A program made the translations under genes and the position numbers. Shown here in pieces: positions 17,329-24,209 of a DNA stretch of 64,000 nt (positions within the stretch are counted from its first letter, which is position 1; each line of letters starts with the position of its first letter). The notes beneath the pieces were generated by a model, which was not told the DNA's origin, ran no database searches, and worked only from the letters and a program-made list of their open reading frames with translations. Origin of the DNA: Flavobacterium sp. KMS (GTDB lineage Bacteria > Bacteroidota > Bacteroidia > Flavobacteriales > Flavobacteriaceae); assembly GCF_000813005.1 (NCBI RefSeq), contig NZ_JSYP01000008.1, forward strand, positions 62,001-126,000, read 5' to 3'.

Positions 17329-18030
17329 TTATTTATTTCTTACTTGTTTAAACATCCAATCATAAATTTCCTGGTTGTCATATACTCTTGACCAACTATC
17401 ATGACCTGCATCATCAAAAATGGTCAACTCTACATTGCTATTACATTTTTTTAATTCTTTATAAATTGCAATCGCATAATCTATATTCACGACATCATCC
17501 ATTAATCCATGGAAAATACGTGTTGGAATCTTTGCTATTTTACAGGTTTGCTCTAATTGAATTAAATCTACAAACCCCGAAATAGGAACTATTGCTGCAA
17601 ACATATCCGGATGTGCAAAAGCTAAATTCCATGTTCCCCAACCTCCTAAACTTAATCCTGTAACATAAATTCTATCTGAATCTATATTGTTTTCTTTCTG
17701 GATTTTTAAGATCAATCGGTATAAAACTTCTGCATCCCATTCTTCGCCTTCTGGACATTGTGGAGCAAGAACATAAGCATCGAGTTTGTGATCTTTTAAA
17801 TACTTAAATGGACCGTGAATTTTTACTTTCTCAATATCGGTTCCTTTTTCGCCTGAACCATGAAGAAAAATTAGCAATGGTTTCTTCTCTTTTATATCCG
17901 CTGGAATATGCAATGCGTACCCTAGTTCATGTTTTTGAATGATTTCGGTTTTGATCTTCCCATTTACAGTTGTTTGAGCAAAAGAAATGAACGAAAATAA
18001 TAGAGCTACTACTGCTAATTTATACTTCAT
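17329..18030 (-). CDS. Secreted alpha/beta-hydrolase (carboxylesterase-like)
   Basis: A 233-residue protein with a signal peptide (cleavage after ISFAQ, residue 19). Alpha/beta-hydrolase fold with an oxyanion loop LHGSGEKG (57-63), a nucleophile elbow GLSLGGWG (Ser127), an acidic residue in LMDDVVN (Asp178 or 179) and His210 in DAGHDSW, so the triad is complete. It resembles phospholipase/carboxylesterase and PHB-depolymerase-like esterases used in glycan loci. It sits between the GH144 and GH3 genes with 10-14 base gaps, so it belongs to the same transcript and probably removes ester substituents (for example succinyl) from the glycan. Its specificity is inferred. Confidence 0.85.
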   Translation of the reverse strand: MKYKLAVVALLFSFISFAQTTVNGKIKTEIIQKHELGYALHIPADIKEKKPLLIFLHGSGEKGTDIEKVKIHGPFKYLKDHKLDAYVLAPQCPEGEEWDAEVLYRLILKIQKENNIDSDRIYVTGLSLGGWGTWNLAFAHPDMFAAIVPISGFVDLIQLEQTCKIAKIPTRIFHGLMDDVVNIDYAIAIYKELKKCNSNVELTIFDDAGHDSWSRVYDNQEIYDWMFKQVRNK

Positions 18031-18044
18031 ATTAAAACTGTTTT

Positions 18045-19415
18045 CTAGAATCCGTATTTACCTGAGTGAAAACCTAATCCTATCAATCCTTGTTTAACTT
18101 CTGGAGCATTCATAAATAATTTCCATAATAAACCCGAACGATAGTTCTCTAGCATAACCACTTCTGGGCCTTGGTCTATCGCCAAATAGCGTTGAGCAGT
18201 CCAACCGTATTGTAAACTACTAGCATCGTAAAATCCTGCTACTCCCCAAGTATCTTTTTTATGATTTTCGTATAAATTACGCATCACTGCAATAGATTCT
18301 TTTGGTGTGTAAACAATTGAGCTAATTGCAGCTGTTGGCGCAATAACTCCTACATCGTTACTTGGCATATGCGCATTGTAACCTGTAGTTCCGTCAGGAT
18401 TTCTAGAATAAGATGCTGTTAATCCCCAATAATCAGAACCGTATCCTTTAAATTTCTTAGGATTTTCTACACAATACTCATAATCGATCTTTACGTGATT
18501 TACATTAAGATCCCAATAGTTTGCATATTTATCAGTTAATTGGTTTGGATCAAGTCCAACATATGAATAATGTGCCCAAAATAAAGGACCTCCAAACTCT
18601 TCAGCTCCATTATGTTTTAGAATTAGGGGAATATTATATTTGGTTTTATCCGTAACTATTCCCCCATTTCTTGCCCAACCTTCGTGGTATTCTTTCGGCG
18701 TAATTGGGTGTGTTGGCGAAGCTGCCGCCAATATGTAAGTAATTAAACATTCGTTATATCCTTCTAAAGGAAAATTCATTTGCCAATCGTAAGTAGGCGA
18801 CCAATGCCAATACAAGAAATTCTTGTTATTGGTGTACCATTTCCAGTCTACCCCTTTCCAAAGTGCATCGTATTTTTTTGCAACCGCTTTTTCTGCATCA
18901 GAACCATTTTTTAGGTATTCACGAACCGTAATCATTCCGCTAACTAAAAATGAAGTTTCTACTAAATCTCCTCCATTATCTTTAGTTCCAAATGGTTTTA
19001 CTTTTCCTGTATTTCCATCAATCCAATGTGACCAAGCTCCGTGAAAACGGTCGGCTTGAGCCAAGAAATCAGCTATTTTATTAAGTCTCTCTGTACCTTC
19101 TTTTTTTGTAATGTAACCTCTTGACATTCCAGACACAATTGCCATTAACCCAAAACCAGAACCTCCGGTCGTAACAACATTAGCATCATTTTCGGGATAA
19201 ACCCCATCAGGATGATAGCGCTCTCTCGCCAATCCCGAGTTTGGTTCAGCATAGTCCCAGAAATACTTAAAAGTTTGTTTTTGCACTACATCCATAAGCT
19301 CTTCATCCGATAGTTTTACAACTGTGGGAGCTACAGTACTCTCTTTAGATTTGTCCATTTTTGATCCACAACCTAAAAAAACAAAAGCCATCAATAAAAC
19401 TGAAATTCTAATCAT
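18045..19415 (-). CDS. GH144-type endo-beta-1,2-glucanase lipoprotein
   Basis: A 456-residue lipoprotein (VFLGC, Cys16) of the group often named 'glucoamylase family', with an (alpha/alpha)6 toroid. Signatures: QKQTFKYFWDYAEPNSGLARER, TTGGSGFGLMAIV, AWSHWIDGNTG, LVETSFLVSGM, FPLEGYNECLI, GGPLFWAHYSYVGLD and GYNAHMPSNDVGVIAPTAA (in sequence order). Length and motifs agree with GH144, whose founding member from Chitinophaga pinensis cleaves beta-1,2-glucan to sophoro-oligosaccharides. It lies directly behind susD and before an esterase and a GH3 glucosidase, which supports an outer-membrane or periplasmic endo-acting role. A related DUF/GH family with other specificity is possible but less likely. 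Confidence 0.85.
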   Translation of the reverse strand: MIRISVLLMAFVFLGCGSKMDKSKESTVAPTVVKLSDEELMDVVQKQTFKYFWDYAEPNSGLARERYHPDGVYPENDANVVTTGGSGFGLMAIVSGMSRGYITKKEGTERLNKIADFLAQADRFHGAWSHWIDGNTGKVKPFGTKDNGGDLVETSFLVSGMITVREYLKNGSDAEKAVAKKYDALWKGVDWKWYTNNKNFLYWHWSPTYDWQMNFPLEGYNECLITYILAAASPTHPITPKEYHEGWARNGGIVTDKTKYNIPLILKHNGAEEFGGPLFWAHYSYVGLDPNQLTDKYANYWDLNVNHVKIDYEYCVENPKKFKGYGSDYWGLTASYSRNPDGTTGYNAHMPSNDVGVIAPTAAISSIVYTPKESIAVMRNLYENHKKDTWGVAGFYDASSLQYGWTAQRYLAIDQGPEVVMLENYRSGLLWKLFMNAPEVKQGLIGLGFHSGKYGF

Positions 19416-19443
19416 TATAAAAATTTATGCAATTAATAAATAC

Positions 19444-19470
19444 CACTTCCTCCAGAATATGGAGGAAGTG
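19444..19470 (-). terminator. Hairpin between susD and the GH144 gene
   Basis: CACTTCCTCC/GGAGGAAGTG, a 10-base stem (11 with the closing A-T pair) and a short loop. The run of T on the minus strand is weak, so it may be a partial terminator or an RNA-stabilising hairpin that sets a higher susCD than enzyme level. Confidence 0.6.
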
Positions 19471-19483
19471 ATTATTTGGTATT

Positions 19484-20965
19484 TTAGTAACCAGGGTTTT
19501 GATTTGAGTATCCTACAGATTCTCTTATGAAAGTTGTTGGAAGTGGAAACAATTCATGTCTACCCACAATAAAATTTTTCCCGTTAGGGAAAGCAGGGCT
19601 TACGTCTGCTTTCATCGCAGCTTCTGCTTGACCAGTTCTAATAATGTCAAACCATCTGTCATGTTCAAAAGCTAGTTCTACTCTTCTTTCTTTCCAGATT
19701 GCTTTTCTAACATCATCTTGAGAAGAAAAAGGTGTATCTCCTAATTTTGCTCTTTTACGAACTTGATTTAAGAAAGGAATAGCTGCTGATGTTTGTCCTA
19801 ATTCATTTAAAGCTTCCGCTTTCATTAACAATACTTCAGCATATCTTAAATATCTAAGATTTGTATCTGTAAATTCTTGATTATAAAAAGCAGATGAATA
19901 TGCTTTATAATTATACCTTGGGTTATCTACTGTCGAAGGTACTTCTCTACCATCGTATAAAGTAGATCCTTTAAAAATAATGGTAGCACTTCTTCTAACA
20001 TCTCCCGCTTCATAAGCATTTGCTAAACCTTCAGAAGGTATGTTGAACCCCCAACCCCAGCCTCCAGCTCCACGTGGTGCTTGAGAAGCTGTATAATTTC
20101 CAATCCCAAATCCTGGGGAAGAAGTTGAACCTACTCCGTTAATTTCAAAAATAGATTCAGGACCAAATTCTCCATCTAATTTATACATAGAAGCATAATC
20201 TGAAACTAGAACATATCCAGTTACTTTATCACAATTGTCAATTACTTTTTGCCAATTTTTTTGGTATAAATTTACTTTTGCTAATAAAGCAAATGCAGCA
20301 CCTTTAGAAACACGCATTCTATCAGCACCTGAATAAGCTGATTTTTCAGGTAAATTTGCTATAGCATCATTTAAATCACTTTCAATAAAAGCATAAACTT
20401 CTGCTGTAGTCTTGCGGGTCAATTGCATTTTTCTATCATCTTCCGTAATTGGAACACTAGCCAAATGATCTACAATAGGAACTCCTCCATATCCTTTTAC
20501 TAAAGTAAAGTACATAAAAGCTCTCATAAACTTGGCTTCCCCCTCTAATCTCACTTTCAAACTAGGTGTTACCTTATCTAACTTAGGAAACATTGCCAAT
20601 GCCTGATTGCATCTGTTTATACCTGCATAATTAGCATCCCAAGTAGATTGAAAAGATGGAGTCGAAGCATTATAAGTTAAAGCATCAATAATACCTTTAT
20701 CAACACCATCATCCCCAGAGTCAGCACCTTTATCGGCATCGTCAGAAATAATACTTGTAACTGCGTTCCAACCAAAAGAAGACATGTCCCAATTTAAAAA
20801 CTGATTGTAAATCGCCGTTACAAAACCTGAAGCTCCCGCATCACTATTCACTAACGCTGGATCGGCCGGAACAGCTTGTGTTGGATCTACATCTAAAAAT
20901 TCATTTGAACATCCAGAAAAGAATAATCCAGAAAGAACAAACATTGATATATATAATCTTTTCAT
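19484..20965 (-). CDS. SusD-like glycan-binding outer-membrane lipoprotein
   Basis: A 493-residue RagB/SusD protein with a lipoprotein signal (LFFSGC, Cys19) followed by NEFLDVDPTQAV, a typical SusD start. TPR-like helices (LEGEAKFMRAFMYFTLVKGYGG, residues about 137-158), a ligand region and the conserved C-terminal LRYAEVLLMKAEALNELG, RRVELAFEHDRWFDIIRTG and GRHELFPLPTTFI segments are present. It caps the SusC porin and captures oligosaccharide at the cell surface. Its stop-to-start gap from susC is 4 bases. By context the ligand is probably beta-1,2-glucan. Confidence 0.93.
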   Translation of the reverse strand: MKRLYISMFVLSGLFFSGCSNEFLDVDPTQAVPADPALVNSDAGASGFVTAIYNQFLNWDMSSFGWNAVTSIISDDADKGADSGDDGVDKGIIDALTYNASTPSFQSTWDANYAGINRCNQALAMFPKLDKVTPSLKVRLEGEAKFMRAFMYFTLVKGYGGVPIVDHLASVPITEDDRKMQLTRKTTAEVYAFIESDLNDAIANLPEKSAYSGADRMRVSKGAAFALLAKVNLYQKNWQKVIDNCDKVTGYVLVSDYASMYKLDGEFGPESIFEINGVGSTSSPGFGIGNYTASQAPRGAGGWGWGFNIPSEGLANAYEAGDVRRSATIIFKGSTLYDGREVPSTVDNPRYNYKAYSSAFYNQEFTDTNLRYLRYAEVLLMKAEALNELGQTSAAIPFLNQVRKRAKLGDTPFSSQDDVRKAIWKERRVELAFEHDRWFDIIRTGQAEAAMKADVSPAFPNGKNFIVGRHELFPLPTTFIRESVGYSNQNPGY

Positions 20966-20969
20966 AATA

Positions 20970-23966
20970 TTAAAATTTTAAATTAGCACCAATAACAAAT
21001 GATCTCAATGATGGGTAAGCATCTAGCTCAACTCCCTGAGTACCTTCAACTAATTTACCATCACCTGTGACATCAGGTGAAAACCCTGAGAATTTTTGTG
21101 TAATGAATGGATTAATTGCGTTTACATATATTCGGCAAAAACTAATAAACTGATCTTCTCTAAGAGGAAGTTTATATCCTACAGTAATATTATTGATTCT
21201 GAAAAAATCTGCAGATTCTAAATAAAAAGTTGAAGCAAAAGGAGTTTTATTAAAAGGTGCAGGAGTTGAAGCTGTTCCGTAATTACCAACTAAAGAAGCT
21301 TCTATATTTTCTCCTCCAAAACGTTGTGCTTTTTTACCGTTGTATACTTTTGCTCCTCCTGTTCCGTAACCGTCAACAGAAAAATCAAAGTTTTTGTAGT
21401 TCGCTCCTAAAGTAATCCCATAAGTAGAAGTTGGTAAAAGTGAACCTACATACTTTTTATCATTAAGTTCATCTAAACCTTCCTGAACAACTTTAGTACC
21501 ATTTGCTTTGTAATACAACATTTCGCCATTATCTGGATCTACACCTGCATATTGAAACATATAAAAACTACCTAAAGGCTGACCTATAGCAGTATTGTCA
21601 AGCAATTTAACATTTTGTCCATTTGATAAACTACCACCAATTACAGGAGATAATTGAACATTTTTAAGACTAGTAAGTTCATTTTTATTATAAGAGTAAT
21701 TACCTCCTACCCAATAACTAAAATTGTCGTTTATTCTATCATCCCAACGTAATGCAACTTCATATCCTTTATTAGATACTTCACCAACATGTGCAGGTGT
21801 AGGTAGAGTAATTCCTGAAGCTGAATATGGCTTAACATTCAAAATTGTATTTGTTGTGTTTTTGCTATACGCATCAAAAGATCCTTTTAATCTATTATTC
21901 AACAATTCAAAATCAAAACCTCCTGAAAGTTCCTCTACAATCTCCCAACCTAAACTAGGATCTATTTGAGAATTGATAGTTGTACCTGAACCAAAACCAG
22001 GGTAATCTAATCCTGAAGTTAATATCTGAGTATTAAGTGGTACATTTTGATTTCCTAATCTACCCCAAGAACCTCTTAATTTTAATAAGTCTAATCCTTT
22101 AATATCAGCTAAGAAACTTTCTTTTGTCATAATCCATCCTAAACCAACAGATGGAAATGTTCCCCAACGTTGATCATCAGAAAATTGTGATGAACCATCA
22201 CGTCTTACAGTACCTGTAAGTAAATATCTATCCATTAATTTATATTGAAAACGACCAAAATAAGATGCTAATCTTCTTTGATTAAGAGCTTCATCTTTGT
22301 AACCTGTTACTGAACCAGCAACATTTACATTTTCTAAAGACCAGTAATTAGAGTCTGGATATACGTTCTTTCTATCAATTGTTAATTTCTGTCTGGTACC
22401 ATTTACATTAGATTCCATACCTACTGTAACTTCAATATCATGAATATCACCAAAAACTTTATTATATGTTAGGTAGTTAGATAAATTCCAATTGAAATAT
22501 TCATCTCTTCCTCTTGTTAATGTATTTATATTTAACTCCTTAGGATAATCTCCTTGTATACGATTAGGATCTGCTGCTAACCAAAGAGCAACATTATCTA
22601 CATAATTATATTGCTTGTAAGTGTAATACTCTGCATTAAACTGTGAGGTAAACTTTAATGATTTACTAATCTCGTAATCTAATTTTAACCCACCTTGCAA
22701 AATAACACTTTGTTGTTGCTCATTAGTATAATCTAACTGAGCTACTGGATTTCCAACATTATTAAACGATTTATTACCATTTTCAGCAATAATTCCTGTT
22801 GCTTCATTTATAAATGGCACTCCGTATTTTCCGCTAGGAAAACGTACAGGAACTAATGGAGATTGTCTGTAAGCAGCAGAAAATGCACCTAAAGGCATTG
22901 GTCTGTTTTTTATAGTAGTCACACTTAAATTTTGAGACAATTTAAGCTTGTCTGAGATTTTATACTCGTTATTATTTCTAATAGTTGTACGACCATAATT
23001 TGATCCATTCAAAATTCCTTTTTCTTCATAATTACCTACACTAAAAAAGTATTTAACCGTTTCTGTAGATCCAGAAATAGCAAGATTATTTTGAGAATAA
23101 GTTCCCGTTCTTGTTATTTCATCCATCCAATTTGTATTATATGGCTGATCTTTAGAAAATCTTCCTTGTGGGTATTTATCACTAGAAGCTAAGTTATTAT
23201 AGCTAACAAATTCATCATTATTAGCCATTTTCACTTTTTTCAAAGGAGTTCTAAAACCGGTAAAACTCTCCAATTCAACGGTAAGTTTACCTTTTCCAGC
23301 TTTAGTAGTAATCATTATTACACCATTAGCACCTCTTGTCCCGTAGATTGCAAGTGCAGAAGCGTCTTTTAAGATTTCATACGAAGTAATATCATTAGCA
23401 TTAATGTTATTGATATTCTCTGTAGGCATACCATCTACCACATATAATGGGTTTCTTCCTCCTAATGCAGTACCAGCTCCTCTAATTACTATCGAAGGAG
23501 TACTTCCTGGAGCATCAGAAGATGATACCTGAACCCCTGCAGCTTTACCTTGTATTGCCTGAGAAGCATTCATTACTTTCATTCTTGTGATTTCCTCTGA
23601 CTTAATTGAGTTAACTGCCGAAGTATTATCTATTTTCTTTCTTGTTCCGTATCCTATAACAACAACTTCTTTTAAAGCTGTATCTTCTGATTCTTTTAAA
23701 ACAATACTCATAGGAGTTGAAGTTGCTTTAATAGTCGAAGCTTCAAAACCAACCATGCTAATTTTTAATGTCTCGCCTACTTTGGCTTTAATTTCAAAAT
23801 TACCATCAAAATCTGTGTCTGTTGAAGTTCTAGATTCTGTGGCAACGACCATTGTTCCTGGAATTGCCATACCCTGTGAATCCAAAACCTTACCTTTAAT
23901 TACTTGACCAGACATATATGCTGGAAGTAGAATGAGCGCTAATAAGCTAAAAATAAGATTTCTCAT
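20970..23966 (-). CDS. SusC-like TonB-dependent oligosaccharide transporter
   Basis: A 998-residue SusC/RagA protein with a signal peptide (about 1-20), a carboxypeptidase-D-like regulatory domain (about 22-95), a TonB-box-like linker (ALKEVVVIGYGTRKK, about 95-112), a plug (about 113-225: VIRGAGTALGGRNPLYVVDGM, then AIYGTRGANGVIMITTKAG) and a 22-strand barrel to an aromatic-ended C-terminus. It imports oligosaccharides across the outer membrane using TonB energy. It is the first gene of the glucan operon and has a -7 box at 23996-24003. There is no STN domain, so it is not coupled to an anti-sigma/ECF pair, in line with the neighbouring sensor-regulator. Confidence 0.95.
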   Translation of the reverse strand: MRNLIFSLLALILLPAYMSGQVIKGKVLDSQGMAIPGTMVVATESRTSTDTDFDGNFEIKAKVGETLKISMVGFEASTIKATSTPMSIVLKESEDTALKEVVVIGYGTRKKIDNTSAVNSIKSEEITRMKVMNASQAIQGKAAGVQVSSSDAPGSTPSIVIRGAGTALGGRNPLYVVDGMPTENINNINANDITSYEILKDASALAIYGTRGANGVIMITTKAGKGKLTVELESFTGFRTPLKKVKMANNDEFVSYNNLASSDKYPQGRFSKDQPYNTNWMDEITRTGTYSQNNLAISGSTETVKYFFSVGNYEEKGILNGSNYGRTTIRNNNEYKISDKLKLSQNLSVTTIKNRPMPLGAFSAAYRQSPLVPVRFPSGKYGVPFINEATGIIAENGNKSFNNVGNPVAQLDYTNEQQQSVILQGGLKLDYEISKSLKFTSQFNAEYYTYKQYNYVDNVALWLAADPNRIQGDYPKELNINTLTRGRDEYFNWNLSNYLTYNKVFGDIHDIEVTVGMESNVNGTRQKLTIDRKNVYPDSNYWSLENVNVAGSVTGYKDEALNQRRLASYFGRFQYKLMDRYLLTGTVRRDGSSQFSDDQRWGTFPSVGLGWIMTKESFLADIKGLDLLKLRGSWGRLGNQNVPLNTQILTSGLDYPGFGSGTTINSQIDPSLGWEIVEELSGGFDFELLNNRLKGSFDAYSKNTTNTILNVKPYSASGITLPTPAHVGEVSNKGYEVALRWDDRINDNFSYWVGGNYSYNKNELTSLKNVQLSPVIGGSLSNGQNVKLLDNTAIGQPLGSFYMFQYAGVDPDNGEMLYYKANGTKVVQEGLDELNDKKYVGSLLPTSTYGITLGANYKNFDFSVDGYGTGGAKVYNGKKAQRFGGENIEASLVGNYGTASTPAPFNKTPFASTFYLESADFFRINNITVGYKLPLREDQFISFCRIYVNAINPFITQKFSGFSPDVTGDGKLVEGTQGVELDAYPSLRSFVIGANLKF

Positions 23967-23995
23967 ATATTAATAAATTGTTAAAGTTAGTTTGT

Positions 23996-24003
23996 CAAAC
24001 TTA
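23996..24003 (-). promoter_or_regulatory. Putative -7 box of the susC operon
   Basis: CAAACTTA on + is TAAGTTTG on the minus strand, a full TAnnTTTG match that would give a leader of about 23 bases to the susC ATG at 23966. No TTTG at -33 is seen, as expected for an activator-dependent promoter. Confidence 0.5.
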
Positions 24004-24038
24004 GATAATTACAACGTTATAGTGCGTTAAATAGAAAT

Positions 24039-24056
24039 ACTACATGACTACATCAA
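24039..24056 (-). promoter_or_regulatory. Candidate activator half-site direct repeat upstream of susC
   Basis: ACTACATG followed at once by ACTACATC, an 8-base period, about 36-53 bases upstream of the -7 box. The ten bases ACTACATCAA (24047-24056) reappear as the exact reverse complement at 24131-24140, inside the dyad at 24122-24138. Confidence 0.45.
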
Positions 24057-24121
24057 AACAGCAAAAAAACACATTAAGTCAATGGTTTTTAATAAATTAC
24101 AAAAACACAAAAACACCATCA

Positions 24122-24138
24122 TACATCATGTTGATGTA
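24122..24138 (-). promoter_or_regulatory. Candidate operator dyad TACATCA-TGT-TGATGTA
   Basis: TACATCATGTTGATGTA is a perfect 7+7 dyad, followed by another inverted ATGATGTAT (24142-24150) that pairs with ATACATCAT at 24121-24129. It lies between the sensor-regulator and susC, about 130 bases upstream of the susC -7 box. It is a plausible binding site for the LuxR-type domain encoded next door. Confidence 0.5.
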
Positions 24139-24188
24139 GTAATGATGTATTGTTATATGATAAAATTTAAAGTTAAATAATATATTAT

Positions 24189-24204
24189 CCCTAAAAAAAT
24201 AGGG
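24189..24204 (-). terminator. Weak hairpin after the sensor-regulator gene
   Basis: CCCTA/TAGGG with a 6-base loop, 6 bases beyond the stop on the minus strand. The stem is short and no good T-run follows, so it may not terminate. Confidence 0.3.
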
Positions 24205-24209
24205 TGTTT

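Noticed and set aside
19444..19470. A full operon end between susD and GH144
   Set aside because: The weak T-run and the tight same-strand spacing favour a partial terminator; the enzymes are most simply co-transcribed.
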